Below are positions 1 through 12,600 of a stretch of 64,000 nucleotides of DNA, piece after piece. A program made the translations under genes and the position numbers. The notes beneath the pieces are model-generated. The model made no database searches. It had not been told where the DNA came from and saw only the letters and a program-made list of their open reading frames with translations. Position 1 is the stretch's first letter. Each line of letters begins with the position of its first letter. The DNA is from Actinomadura rubteroloni (GTDB lineage: Bacteria; Actinomycetota; Actinomycetes; Streptosporangiales; Streptosporangiaceae). Location: contig NZ_MTBP01000002.1 in the NCBI RefSeq assembly GCF_002911665.1, forward strand, positions 1,860,001 to 1,924,000. Direction: 5' to 3'.

Positions 1-2
1 CG

Positions 3-530
3 GTGGTGGCGAGCGGGTCGCGTCCGGGGGCTCCGTTGCAGTACACGGCGGATGTGGCGGGCGTCCGGCTGGTGTGCTGCGACACGAGCGTGCAGGGCGG
101 GGCGTCGGGGTGCATGGACGACGAGCGGCTGGAGTGGCTGGACGCGGTGCTCGCCGAGGCGCCCGAGAAGCCGACGGTCGTGGCGACGCACCATCCGCCG
201 TATCCGATCGGGATCCGGTTCATCGACGCGATGCGGTTCGAGAACCATGACGTGTTCGCCAAGATCGTGTCGGGGCATCCGCAGGTCGTCCGGGTGATGA
301 GCGGGAACGTCCACCGGGGGTCGGCGGGGTCGTTCGGCGGGGTGGTCTGCACGACATGCCCGAGCACGTACCGGCAGTTGTTCCTGGACCTGACGCAGCC
401 GGGGCACGCGGCGGTGACCGGGGAGCCGGCCGGGTTCGCGGTGCACCTGGTGACGACGGATCCCCCGGGCACTGCAACCACACATTTCGTGCCAACCGGG
501 AGTTATCGCCCATTGATGGATGTTGAATGA
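3..530 (+). CDS. Calcineurin-like metallophosphoesterase, C-terminal part
   Basis: This is the 3' part of a phosphoesterase of the CpdA/Icc-like calcineurin superfamily, cut by the window edge. Visible family marks are VVATHHPPYP, the usual metal-binding THHPP block, and then MSGNVHRG where the family normally has G-H-x-H-R. The second His is kept but the first is Asn, a change in a metal-ligand motif that could alter activity. The GTG at position 3 is only the first in-frame start codon in the window, so the true start lies upstream. Related enzymes hydrolyse cyclic nucleotides or other phosphodiesters. The substrate cannot be told here, and the following protease gene gives no hint. Confidence 0.75.
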   Translation: MVASGSRPGAPLQYTADVAGVRLVCCDTSVQGGASGCMDDERLEWLDAVLAEAPEKPTVVATHHPPYPIGIRFIDAMRFENHDVFAKIVSGHPQVVRVMSGNVHRGSAGSFGGVVCTTCPSTYRQLFLDLTQPGHAAVTGEPAGFAVHLVTTDPPGTATTHFVPTGSYRPLMDVE

Positions 531-554
531 TCTATCCGGTTTTTGCCATCCGTT

Positions 555-582
555 TTGGAGCGCGTGACATTTGGCGGATAAT
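555..582 (+). promoter_or_regulatory. Possible promoter of the metalloprotease gene
   Basis: A GATAAT -10 element (577-582) lies 16 bases after a weak TTGGAG -35 (555-560), in an AT-richer gap. Transcription would begin near 589, about 80 bases before the start codon. The -10 is good and the -35 is poor. Confidence 0.35.
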
Positions 583-667
583 GGCAATGAATTGGTGATG
601 CGGATGGTCGCCCGCGCGTTTTCTGAGTAGCTTTGTGCCAGGCAATCGAGACCCCCCGGAGATCGCC

Positions 668-3517
668 TTGGCACTGATGCGCGCGACATTCGAGACCCTG
701 CACGTCTTCGAGGACGAGGAGGCCGGTGACACCCGCATCGGCCTGTACGCGACCGTCCGGGACGCCGCCGGGACGACCCTCGCCGAATTCCGCTGGAACC
801 ATCGCAACGGACCCGTCGAGGACAACTTCTCCTACGCCCTGGACGGCGACCTCGCCTTACCGAGCGTCGTCCCGTTCGACCTGACCGGGCTCGGCTCGAT
901 CACGGTCAAGGCGTACACCGACAACGACGAACAGTGGCCCGACGAAGGGCACCACGAGAACTTCCTCGGCGAGGCGACGCTCTCGATCGACAGCCGCGAG
1001 GGAAGTTCGCTCGGGCAGCTCGTGTTCGGCCCGACCACCACCGACAACGGCAACACCGGCATCGTCGTCACCGCGACCGTGGAATTGGTGCCGGCCGCAC
1101 AGCACGCGCACGTGCGGCTCGTCTTCAAGGATCTGCTGGTCTTCGACGACGAGAACAGCGACTTCACGCACATGGCCGTCTACGTCCGGGCGTCCGCGCC
1201 CGCGCGGGGCGGCGCGCCCGCGATCGACACCGAGCTGCTGCGCTGGAACAACAACGGCGACCGGATCTTCGACGAGGCGCTGTTCTCGCTCTCGGTCGGC
1301 ACGCCGACGACCGTCTTCGACCTGGACCTCGGCGGGCCGACGTCGATCTTCATCGAGGCCTACAGCCACGACGACGACCCGTGGCCGAGCGCCGAGCGGT
1401 ACGAGAACTTCCTCGGGCGCGTCCTGGCCGTCGTCGACCCGGCCGACGCCGAGACGCTCGGCAGTCTGCGCTACGGCCCCACCCAGACCGACGAGACGCA
1501 CAACGGGTACCTGGTCACGCTCAGCGCCGAGGTGCTGCCGCCGGACGCCACGCCGGACCTCCAGATCACGGGCGTCGAGGTCACCCAGGTGGTGCAGGCG
1601 TTCGACATGCAGGAGATCCCGGACAACGGGCTGCCGCTCATCGCCGGGAAGGCCACGCTCGTCCGCGCCTACATCGACTCCGGGATCGAACCGGACGAGA
1701 GCGGCGGCACCGTGGCCGGGGTCGGCGGGACGCTCACGATGAACGACGGCGCGTTCACGGCCGCGCCCGTCGAAACGATCACGGCCCGTCCGATCGCCCA
1801 GGTGGACCGCGGCGACATCCACCAGACGCTCAACTTCCAGATCCCGGCGGCCAGCGTCGTCGCGGGCAAGGCCACGTTCGTCGTACAGGCGACCGTGGGG
1901 ACGAACGTGAGCAACCCGTTCCGGCTGGAGGTCGAGTTCATCCCCACCGACGTGCTGAACATCTTCATCATGCGCGTGGCCGTCGGGACGATCGCCGCCC
2001 CCACCGCGCGGCAGTACCTCGAAACGATCAACACGCTGCCGCGGCGCTACCCGATCGCCGACGACACGTCCGCGAGCATCCTGTTCTGGACCGTCAACGG
2101 CGGGCGTCCGCTCAGCGTCAACTACGACCTCAGCAAGGAGAACGGCCAGAACCAGCTCCTCGACGACCTGCACGACACCTACGAGGACTACGCGTCCCGG
2201 GAGAGCCAGCGGCTGTACGCGATGGTCGACGCGACGGTGCCGCTCGGCAAGATCGCCGGCGTCGCCCGTCCCGACCAGCACGTCGGCTTCGGCGCCCAGA
2301 ACCTGCGGGCGACCTGCGCCCACGAACTCGGCCACCTGTACGGGCTGGGCCACGCCCCGTGCGGCGGCCCGTCCGACGTCGACGGCGACTACCGGCCGAC
2401 GGACGGGTCGATCGGGCAGGTCGGCGTCGACCCGCGCGGCACGACGCCGACCGCGTTCCGCGCCACTACGGGCGACCTGATGAGCTACTGCGGCGGCGAG
2501 GGCCGGTGGCTCGGCTACTACCACTGGCGCAAGCTGTGGGAGTCGATCCGGGACGCGTCCGCGGCGGGGGCGGCGCTCGGGCCGCTCGCGTTCACCCCGC
2601 CGCATCCCGAGCACGTGCCCGTCGCGCGCCCGTTCCCCGGGCCGTACGTGCGGATCCGCGGGGCCCTAAACCGGAACGGCGCCGTCCGCTGGGACCCGGC
2701 GCTGCGCACGATGACCGCGCCGTCCGCCCCTGCGGCGGGCACGCCCTACACGGTCTCGCTGGAGACCCTGGACGGCCGCATGCTCGCCAGCACGCCCGTG
2801 GCGGCGCGCTTCCCGTTCGACGACTCCGCCGAAGCGCCGTTCAGCGCCCGCCTGCCCTACCAGGAGAGCGCCCAGCGCCTGGTGCTCCGCCGCGACGGCG
2901 CGGAGGTCGGCGCGCTGACGGTACCGCCGCACCCGCCGCACGTCGTCCTGCTGACCCCGAACGACCGCGCCCAGGTCGACACGGCCGGGGTGATGCACCT
3001 GCGCTGGCGCCAGATCGGCGGAGACCACGACGCCGACCCGGCCGCGACGTACTTCGTCCGCTTCACCAACGCGGACGGCACGGCGCCGGCCCGTCCCGGC
3101 GTCAACCTCACCGCCGACACGTTCGACCTGGACCTGCGCGACATGCCGGGCCACGCGGACTGCTTCGTCCAGGTGCTCGCGACGAACGGCTACCACACGT
3201 CCTACATCCAGACGGGCTCGTTCCCGCTGCCGCTCCGTCCCCCGACCGTGCTCCCCATCTCCACGGACGGCCCTCTTCTGCTCGTCCAGGGCGACTCCCC
3301 CCAGCACGGTCCGCTCACCGGTTCGGCCATCACCTGGACGGTGGACGGCTCCCCCTCCTCGTCCACCGGAGGCTCCCTCGACGTCCGGTCCCTGGGTCCG
3401 GGGACCCACCACATAGAAGTCCACGTCACCGACCCCGACGCCCTCACCACGACCCAGCCTTTGGGCACCTACGACGGCACGACGGGCGAGCACACCCCGC
3501 CGCCGCCCGGCCACTGA
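668..3517 (+). CDS. Metzincin-like zinc metalloprotease with two N-terminal beta repeats
   Basis: A 949-residue protein. TTG 668 is chosen because CGGAG at 657-661 lies six bases upstream; ATG 677 and GTG 635 are alternatives. Residues 1-140 and 150-290 are two copies of one beta-rich domain, each with a VFxDE turn, an aromatic-Asn/acidic stretch and an ENFLG motif. A middle part is followed by HELGHLYGLGH (from residue 552), the HExxHxxGxxH zinc site of metzincins, and by LMSYC (around 604-608), a likely Met-turn. The C-terminal third looks like Ig/Fn3-type beta domains. No signal peptide or membrane segment is seen, odd for a metzincin, so it may act inside the cell or leave by another route. 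The family placement is by motif only. Confidence 0.72.
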   Translation: MALMRATFETLHVFEDEEAGDTRIGLYATVRDAAGTTLAEFRWNHRNGPVEDNFSYALDGDLALPSVVPFDLTGLGSITVKAYTDNDEQWPDEGHHENFLGEATLSIDSREGSSLGQLVFGPTTTDNGNTGIVVTATVELVPAAQHAHVRLVFKDLLVFDDENSDFTHMAVYVRASAPARGGAPAIDTELLRWNNNGDRIFDEALFSLSVGTPTTVFDLDLGGPTSIFIEAYSHDDDPWPSAERYENFLGRVLAVVDPADAETLGSLRYGPTQTDETHNGYLVTLSAEVLPPDATPDLQITGVEVTQVVQAFDMQEIPDNGLPLIAGKATLVRAYIDSGIEPDESGGTVAGVGGTLTMNDGAFTAAPVETITARPIAQVDRGDIHQTLNFQIPAASVVAGKATFVVQATVGTNVSNPFRLEVEFIPTDVLNIFIMRVAVGTIAAPTARQYLETINTLPRRYPIADDTSASILFWTVNGGRPLSVNYDLSKENGQNQLLDDLHDTYEDYASRESQRLYAMVDATVPLGKIAGVARPDQHVGFGAQNLRATCAHELGHLYGLGHAPCGGPSDVDGDYRPTDGSIGQVGVDPRGTTPTAFRATTGDLMSYCGGEGRWLGYYHWRKLWESIRDASAAGAALGPLAFTPPHPEHVPVARPFPGPYVRIRGALNRNGAVRWDPALRTMTAPSAPAAGTPYTVSLETLDGRMLASTPVAARFPFDDSAEAPFSARLPYQESAQRLVLRRDGAEVGALTVPPHPPHVVLLTPNDRAQVDTAGVMHLRWRQIGGDHDADPAATYFVRFTNADGTAPARPGVNLTADTFDLDLRDMPGHADCFVQVLATNGYHTSYIQTGSFPLPLRPPTVLPISTDGPLLLVQGDSPQHGPLTGSAITWTVDGSPSSSTGGSLDVRSLGPGTHHIEVHVTDPDALTTTQPLGTYDGTTGEHTPPPPGH

Positions 3518-3572
3518 CCCGGCCCCGCGCGGCAGCGCACGAACACGAGGCCGAGTCCCAGCAGACCCCGGA

Positions 3573-3609
3573 CCGCCACCCGCCGGACAGCGAAGCCGAC
3601 GGGTGGCGG
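3573..3609. terminator. Hairpin between convergent genes
   Basis: A perfect 10-bp inverted repeat (3573-3582 with 3600-3609, loop 17) sits between the stop of the plus-strand protease and the stop of the minus-strand NRPS. It could end both transcripts. No U-tract follows, as is common in actinobacteria. Confidence 0.45.
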
Positions 3610-3668
3610 CCGGGTCGTGGTCGTCGCCGGACCGGGTTCCGGGTGGGCGCGGGATCCTCAGGCGCAGG

Positions 3669-6600
3669 TCAGGGCAGGTGGGTGCGCAGGGTTTTGGCGA
3701 TCAGGGCCAGGGGTTCCGGGCGTGTCATGAGGGCGTGTCCGGTGGGGACGTCGTGGTTCTCGATCGTCCCGGCGACGTAGGGGGTCCAGGCGGTGTGGCC
3801 GGGAGGCGGGGGGCCTTGGGCGGCGGTGAAGAACACCATGTCGCCGTTCAGGCGGGGCGGGGTGTGGGCGCGTGCCATGCGGGAGTTGTTCGCGCCGATG
3901 TCCATGATCGCGGTGAGGTGGCGTGGCTCCAGACTGGCCAGGGCGCTGTTGTGCGAGGTCAGCAGCTCTTGTGCTCGGGCGCGTGTCAGAGGCTCGTCGC
4001 CGCGTTCGCTCGCGGTGATGCCGACGGCGTCGAGGATCGCCTTCAGGAGGCGGGACTCGTCGCCTGCGGCGGTTTCGGGTCGCTCGGACGGGGCTGCGCC
4101 GTTCGGGGGTGGGGCGGTGTCGTGGGTGGGCGGGTAGACGTCCAGGAGCGCCAGGAGCGGGACTTCTTCGCCGTCCGCCCTGAGGGTCGCGGCGATCTGG
4201 TGGGCTACCAGGCCGCCGAACGACCAGCCCGCGAGGTGATAGGGGCCGTGGGGGCGGACGCGGCGGATCTCGGCCGTGTAGTCGGCGGCCATTTCTTCGA
4301 TCGTCGCCGGGAGCAATTCGGGGGCGTTCAGGCCGCGGGCCTGGAGGGCGTAGAGCGGACGGTCCGGCAGGTGCCGCAGCAGGCCCGCGTACGCCCAGCC
4401 CAGGCCGCTGCCGGGGTGGACGCAGAACAAGGGGGCTCCCGGGGCCGTCCGGAGTGGGAGGAGCACGGCGAACGGGTCGTCGGCGTCGTCGGTGGCGAGG
4501 CGGGGCGCCAGACGGGCGGGGGTGGGGTTCGCCAGGAGCGTCCGGACGGTCGGGGAGCCGCCGAAAAGGGCCTGGACGCGTCGGACCAGCCGGGACGCGA
4601 GCAGGGAATGGCCGCCGAGCTGGAAGAAATCCGCGTCCGGGGCGACGGCCGGCAGCCCGAGCACGTCCGCGAACACCCGACACAGTTCCTCTTCGCGGGG
4701 CGTGCGCGGGGGGCGGGCGCGGACGGCGCCGGGCGCGGGAAGAGACGCGCGGTCCAGTTTGCCGTTCGGGCCGAGCGGGAGGCGGTCGAGCGCGACGAAC
4801 GCGGCGGGGATCATGAAGTCCGGGAGGCGGGCCGCGCAATGGGCGCGCAGCCCGGACGCGTCGGTCGGACGGGAAGCGACCACGTAGGCGGTGAGAGCGC
4901 CGTCGCGGGCGATGACGGCGGCGTGCGTCACGGCGGGGTGTTCGGTGAGGCGCACGGCGATCTCGGCCGGCTCGACCCGGTGGCCGCGGATCTTGAGCTG
5001 GTCGTCGGTGCGGCCGTGGAAGTGCAGGTCGCCGTCGTGCCAGCGGGCGAGGTCGCCCGTCCGGTACATGCGTGCGCCGGGCGGGCCGAACGGGTCCGCG
5101 ACGAACCGTTCGGCCGTGGCGGCGGGACGGGCGATGTAGCCGCGCGCCAGTGCCGTCCCGGAAAGGTACAGCTCGCCGGTCACGCCGTCCGGGACGAGGC
5201 GCAGCCGGTCGTCCAGCACGTACGCGCGGGTGTTCCAGATCGGGCGGCCGATGGGCGCGGCGTCCCCGGTGACCAGGGCGGACGTCGCGACGTGCGTCTC
5301 GCTCGGGCCGTAGTGGTTGTGCAGGGCGGCGGCGAGGGCGCGCAGCGCGGGCGCCGGGCGCAGCGCCTCCCCGGCCTGGGCGACGCGCCGCAGGTGCGGG
5401 AGCGCGCGGCCGGTCGCGGCGAGCGCGTCCAGGACGAGGGCGGGCGCGAACAGTTCGGTGACGCGGTTCCGGTCGAGCCAGCCGGCGAGCGCGTCGGCGT
5501 CGCGGCGGACGTCCTCGGCGGGGATCGCGAGCGCCTTCCCGGTGGTCAGCGCGGACAGGATCTCCTGGAGCGACACGTCGAAGCCGAGCGCGGTGAACTG
5601 CGCGGTGCGGTCGCCGGGGCCGCCGCCGAACGTCGCGGCGTGCCAGGCGAGGAGGTTGGCGAGCGCGGCATGCGGGACGACCACGCCCTTCGGCCGTCCC
5701 GTCGACCCGGACGTGTAGATCACGTAGGCGGGGTGCGCGGGGCGCGGCGGCAGGGGCGGCGGGCCGTCACCGGTCGCGTCCGGGCGGACGACCGGGATCC
5801 CCGGCGGCACGAGACGCTCGGTCTCCGGCGCGGCGACGACGAGATCCGGCGCGGCGTCCGCCAGCACGAACGCGACCCGCTCGGCCGGGTGCGCCGGGTC
5901 CACGGGGACGTAGGCGGCGCCCGTCCGCAACACCGCCAGCAGCGCGGTGACCAGGTCTTCCGAGCGCGGGAGCAGGACGCCGACGCGCCGTTCGGGGACC
6001 GCGCCGCGTGCGGTGAGCGCGCGGGCCAGACGGTCGGCGCGGGCGTCCAGGTCGCGGTAGGTGAGCGTGCCTGCGGCGGGCGCGTCCGGGGTGCGGGCGG
6101 CCTGCCGGGCGACGAGCGTCGCGGCGTCGGTGAACGGGACGTGCCGTGGCGTGTGGCGGGCGAGGATCGCGGCGCGCTCGTCCTCGGTGAGGACGTCGAT
6201 GCCGCTGATCGCGCGCTCCGGGTCTTCGGTGAACGCCGTGAGGATCCGGACGAACCGGGCGGCGAGCGCGTCGGCGGTCGCCGGGTCGAAGAGGCCCGTG
6301 TCGTATTCGAGCGTGCCGGTGAGGCCGCGCGGTGTCCGGACGAGCGTGACCGTGAGAGCGAACTTCGCCTGCGTGGACCGGACGGGCACCGGGGTTCCGA
6401 GCGGCGGCGGGTCCCCTTGCTCCTGGAAGGCCAGCAGCACCTGGAACAACGGGGTGCGGCCGTCCGCGCGGGCCGGGTTCACGATCTTCACCAGGCGCTC
6501 GAACGGGACGTCGGCGTTGGCGTGGGCGGCGAGGTCGCCGTCCCGGACGCGGCGCAGCAGTGCGGCGACGGCCGGGTCGCCGCCGAGGTCGGTCCGGAGC

Positions 6601-9600
6601 ACGACGGTGGTGAGGAAGAAGCCGATGAGGTCGTCGTCGGTGCGCCGGGTGATAGGGGCGCCGATCGGGACGTCGCGGCCCGCGCCGTGCCGGTGGAGCA
6701 GGACGGCGAGGGCGGCGCGGGCGACCATGAAGACGGTGACGCGGTGATCGCGGGCGAGTTCGGCGACGGCGGTCGCCAGCTCGTCCGGGATGTCGATGTC
6801 GGCGAGTCCGGCGCGGCCGGTCGGGTCGGGACGGTCGGCGGGCAGGTCGATCGTCGCGGGGAGGTCGGCGAGGGCGTCCGTCCAGTGGGCGATCTGGCGG
6901 GCGAGCGGGCTGCCGGGGTCGTCCTCGTCGCCCAGGTCGGCGCGCTCCCGCAGCGCGTGGTCGGCGAACTGGACGCGCAGCGGTTCCCAGCCCGGGCTCC
7001 GCCCCTGGCGGCGGGCGGTGTAGGCGGCGGCGAGGTCGCGCAGGAGCGGGCCGGTGGACGCGGCGTCGGCGGCGATGTGGTGCAGGACGAGCAGCAGGAT
7101 GTCCGTGCCGTCATCCAGGCGGAACAGCCGGGTACGGAAGGGTGGCTCGGCGGTCAGGTCGAAGCCGGGTTCGGCGGCGAGGCGGTCGTCCAGCTCGGCG
7201 GCCGTGATCCGGTGGCGGGTGCAGACGGTCGCGGCCTCCCGGACGTCCTGGCGCGGGACGCCGTCCGTCTCCGGGAAGACAGTGCGCAGGATCTCGTGCC
7301 GTCCGGCGACGTCGCGGACGGCGGCGGCGAGGGCGTCCGGGTCCGGGTCGTCCAGCCGGAGCGCGATCGGGACATTGTAGGCGGTCGACGCGGGGTCGAG
7401 GCGGTTGAGGAACCACAGGCCGCGCTGCGCGGACGAGAGCGGCACCGGGTCGGGGCGCGGCGCCGGGACGAGCGGGGGGCGGGCGCGGCCGGCGCCGTCC
7501 AGGCGGGCGGCGAGGTCGGCGAGGGTCGGGGTCTCGAAGACGGCGCGCAGCGGGATCTCGACGCCGAACGCGGCGCGGATCCCGCCGATCAGCCGGGCGG
7601 CCGGGAGCGAGTGGCCGCCGAGGGCGAAGAAGCCGTCGTCCGGGCCGGCCGCGTCGACGCCGAGGACGTCGGCGACGAGCGCGCACAAAATCTCCTCGCG
7701 GGGCGTGCGCGGACGCTTCGCGCTCGGCGCGCGGACGGGTGCGGGGAGCGCGGCGCGGTCGATCTTGCCGTTCGGGGACAGCGGCAGCTCGTCCAGCACC
7801 ACCACCTGGGACGGCACCAGCGGCGCGGGCAGCGTCCGGGCGGCGTGTTCGCGCAGTTCGGCGGCGGTGGCCGTGGTGGCGGCATAGGCGATGAGACGGC
7901 CGTGCCGGGCGAGCACAAGCGCGCGGCCGACCTGTGGATGAGCGGTCAGGACGGCCTCGACCTCGCCCGGCTCGATCCGCACGCCGTTGATCTTCACCTG
8001 ATCGTCGGCACGCCCCGCGAACTCCAGTTCCTCACCCCGCCACCGCACGAGATCGCCCGTCCGGTACATGCGTGCGCCGGGCGGGCCGAACGGATCGGGC
8101 ACGAACCGCTCCCCCGTCAGCCTCGGCTGCCCGAGATAGCCCCGCGCTACGCCCGCGCCCGCCACGTAAAGCTCACCGACCACGCCCGGCGGGACAAGGC
8201 GCAACGCATCGTCCAGCACGTACACCCGCACCCCGGCTATCGGCCGGCCGATGGAAACCGCGCCCGACAAGGCCTTGGTCATCGTGGAGCACACCGTCGC
8301 CTCGGTCGGCCCGTAGGCGTTGAACAACCGGTGTTCCCGCGACCACCGCTCCGCCAGCGGCGCGGGCAACGACTCCCCACCCGCATAGAGCGCACGCAGC
8401 TCAGGCAGAGCCCGCTCGGGCAGGCTGGCCAGCAGGGACGTCGGTGTCTGCGCATGGGTGACGCGCCCGCGTTCCAGGACGTCCGCGAGCCCGTCCCCGA
8501 GCAGCACGCCCGCGTCCGGGACGACCAACGTCGCGCCCTGCAACAACGCCGAGCACAGCTCGATCAACGAGACGTCGAACCCCGGCGACACCACATGCGA
8601 CACCCGATCCCCCGGCCCCACCGGATGCGCCGCCACCAAGCCCGCGATGCCCCGATGAGAGACCACCACACCCTTGGGCCGCCCCGTCGACCCGGACGTG
8701 TAGATCACATACGCCGCCCCATCGACGAAGGCGGGTGCGGAGGTGCCTTCGGGCGGGGCGGTCGGCCGCCGGTGGACACGGACGGCGGACGCGGATTTGC
8801 TGATCAGGTAGGTGGGACGGGCGTCGTTCAGGATGTGGCGGGTGCGGTCGTCGGGGTGGTCGGGGTCGAGCGGCAGGTAGACCGCGCCGGCCTTCTGGAC
8901 GGCCAGGAACGCCACCACGAAATCCACCGAGCGCGGCAGAAGGACGCCGACCAGGTGTTCCGGCCCGGCACCCGGCAAGGCTTGCGCCAGGTCGGCCGCG
9001 CGGGCGTCCAGTTCGCGGTAGGTCAGGGTGCCGTCCGGCCCGTCCACGGCGATGGCGTCGGGGGTGCGGGCGACCTGGGCGGCGAACAGGTCGGCGATCG
9101 TGGCGGGGGCGACGGACGGTCCTGTTCCGAGCGCCAGAAGGCGGGCCCGTTCCCGCGCGCCGAGGACGTCGTGGCGGCTGAGGCGGCGGCCCGGGTCGGA
9201 CGGGACGGCGGTCAGCAGCCGCGCCAGCCGCGACGCGAGGGCTTCGGCGGTGGCGTGGTCGAACAGGTCCGCCGCGTACTCGACGGCGCCGGTGATCCCC
9301 GCCGGGCCGTCGGCGTGGTGCTCGGCGACGGCGAACGTCAGGTCGAACTTCGGTGCCCCGGGGTCGAGCGGGTACGGCGCGGTGCGGACGCCCGGCAGCT
9401 CCGGCGGCGCCCCGGACGGCGGCTGGAACGCGATCATCACCTGGAACAGCGGGTTGCGGCCCGCGACCCGCTCGGGATTGAGGGCCTCCACGAGCCGGTC
9501 GAACGGGACGTCGGCGTGCGCATGGGCGGCCAGATCGGTGGCGCGGACGCGGCGCAGCAGGTCGGCGAAGGACGGATCGCCGGAAAGGTCCGTCCGGAGC

Positions 9601-12600
9601 ACGAGCGTGTTGACGAAGAAGCCGACGAGATCGTCCAGCGCCTCGTCCGGACGGCCCGCGACGGCCGCGCCCAGCGGCACGTCCGTCCCCGCCCCGTGCG
9701 CGGACAGCAGCACCGCCACGGCCGCGCGGACGACCATGAACACCGTCGCCCCGTGCTCGCGCGCCAGTCCGACGAGCGCGGCGTGCGCGGCGGCGTCCAG
9801 CGCGAACGGGGCGGCGCCGCCGCGTCCGCCGGGCTCGGCCGGACGGGGCCGGTCCACGGGCAGGACGGTCTCGGCGGGGAGTCCGGCGAGCGCGTCCGTC
9901 CAGTAGGCGACCTGGCAGGCGAACGGGCTGCCCGGATCGGACGCGTCGCCGAGCACGGCCCGCTGCCACAGCGCGTAGTCGCCGTACTGGACGGGCAACG
10001 GCTCCCAGCCGGGGGCGCGTCCCGCGCGCCGGGCCGTGTAGGCGGCGGCGAGGTCGCCCAGCAGCGGCCCCATCGACCACGCATCGGCGACGATGTGGTG
10101 CAGGACGACGAGCAGCACGTGGTCGTCCGGGCCGAGGACGAACAGCCGCGCCCGGACGGCGGGCTCCCCGGCGAGGTCGAACCCGGCCCGCGCCGCCGCC
10201 CGCACCCGGCCGGGGCCGTCCTCGACGACCAGGTCGTCCCCAGAGGCGTGCACCTGTTGCGTCGCGTCGGGGAACGTGGTGCGCAGGATCTCGTGGCGGG
10301 CGACGACGTCGCCGAACGCCGCCGCCAGCGCGGCGCGGTCCAGCGGGCCGGTCAGGCGCAGGGCGGTCGGCATGTTGTAGGCGGCCGACCGCGGGTCCAG
10401 GCGGTTGAGGAACCACAGGCGCTGTTGCGCGAACGACAGCGGGAGCGTGCCGGGACGTCGTGCCGGGAGCAGGCGCGGGGGCGCGGGCGCCGCGCCGTCG
10501 ATGCGGTGGGCCAGCGCGGCGACGGTCGGGGTCTCGAAGACGGCGCGCAGCGGGACGTCCGCGTCGAAGGCCGCGCGGATCCCGGCGACCAGGCGCGCGG
10601 CCAGGAGCGAGTGGCCGCCGAGGGCGAAGAAGTCGTCGTCCGCCCCGACGTCCGCGCGGCCGAGCAGGTCCGCGAACAGGCCGCAGAGGATCTCCTCGCG
10701 CGGCGTGCGCGGACGCTTCGCGCTCGGCGCGCGGACGGGTTCGGGGAGCGCGCCGCGGTCGATCTTGCCGTTCGGGGACAGCGGCAGCTCGTCCAGCACC
10801 ACCACCTGGGACGGCACCAGCGGCGCCGGGAGCCGCCGCACCACGTGGTCGCGCAGCGCGGCGGACGGCGCGGACGCGGCGGCGTAGGCGACCAGACGAC
10901 CGTCCCGCGCCAGCACGACCGCGCGCCTGACCTGCGGATGCCCGGTCAGGACGGCCTCGACCTCGCCCGGCTCGATCCGCACGCCGTTGATCTTCACCTG
11001 ATCGTCGGCACGCCCCGCGAACTCCAGTTCCTCGCCCCGCCAGCGCACGAGATCGCCCGTCCGGTACATACGCGCACCCGCCGCACCGAACGGATCCGCG
11101 ACGAACCGCTCAGCAGTCAGCCCCGGCTGCCGGAGGTAACCCCGCGCAACACCCGCACCCGCCACATAAAGCTCACCCACCACACCCGGCGGGACAAGAC
11201 GCAACGCATCGTCCAGCACATACGCCCGCACCCCGGCTATCGGCCTACCGATGGAAACAGCGCCCGACAACACCCCGGTCATCGTGGAACACACCGTCGC
11301 CTCGGTCGGCCCGTAGGCGTTGAACAACCGGCGTCCCCGCGACCATTGCTCAGCCAGTGCGTCCGGCAGCGTCTCCCCGCCCGCGTAGAGCGCACGCAGA
11401 TCGGGGAACTCCCCGGCCGGAAGGCTCGCCAGCAGCGACGTCGGCGTCTGCGCGTGCGTGATCCGCGCGTCCCGCAGGAAGGCGGCCAGCGCGTCGCCCA
11501 GGAGCGGCCCCGGCTCGGGCAGGACGAGCGTCGCGCCCTGCGCCAACGCCGAGCACAGCTCGATCAGCGAGACGTCGAACCCCGGCGACACCACATGCGA
11601 CACCCGATCCCCCGGCCCCACCGGATGCGCCGCCACCAAACCCGCGACACCCCGATGCGACACCACCACACCCTTGGGCCGCCCCGTCGACCCGGACGTG
11701 TAGATCACGTAGGCGGCGCCGTCCACCGAAGCGGCGGTCGGCGCGGCGTCGGCATCGGACAGCCGACGGACGACCGGCTCCCGCGACGCCCCGGCTGTGA
11801 CCAGGCAGACGGGACGCGCGTCCGCGAGCAGCGCCTCGGTCCGCTCGCGCGGATGGTTCGGATCCAGCGGCAGGTAGACGGCGCCCGCCTTCTGTACGGC
11901 CAGGAACGCCACGACGAACTCCACCGAACGCGGCAGCAGCACCCCGACCAGGCGTTCCGGCCCGGCCTCCGCCGCCCGCAGCTCGTCCGCCAACCGCCCG
12001 GCCCGCGCGTCCAGCTCCGCATACGTCACCGTGTCCGGCGCCGCTCGGCCGGCCTGCGCGCGCGCCGGGGACTCGACCGCGACCGCGTCCGGACGGAGCG
12101 CCACCTGCGCCGCGAACAGCGCGCCGATCGTCGCGGGCGCGACCGCCGACGGGCCTGTTCCCAGCGCGGCCAGGGAGTCCCGTTCCGCCGCCGACAGCAG
12201 CGGCAGTGCGCGCACGGGACGGTCCGGATCCGCGACGGCGGCCTCCAGCAGCCGCACGAGCCGTGCGGCCATGGCCTCGACCGTGGTGCGATCGAACAGG
12301 TCGGTCGCGTACTCGATCGTCCCCGCGAGACCGTCGCCGTGGCGATCGGCGAGAGCGAACGTGAGGTCGAAGCGCGTCGTTCCGAGGTCGACGCCGAACG
12401 GCTCCACGGTCAGGCCGGGCAGGGCGGGCGGCGGCCCGGACGGCGGCTCGAACACCAGCATGACCTGGAACAACGGGTGCCGGTGCGGGGAGCGGGACGG
12501 CGCCAGTTCCTCGACCAGCCGCTCGAACGGGACGTCCGCGTGCGCGTGCGCGGCGAGGTCCGCGTCCCGGACGCGCCGCAGCAGTTCGGCGAAGGTCGGG

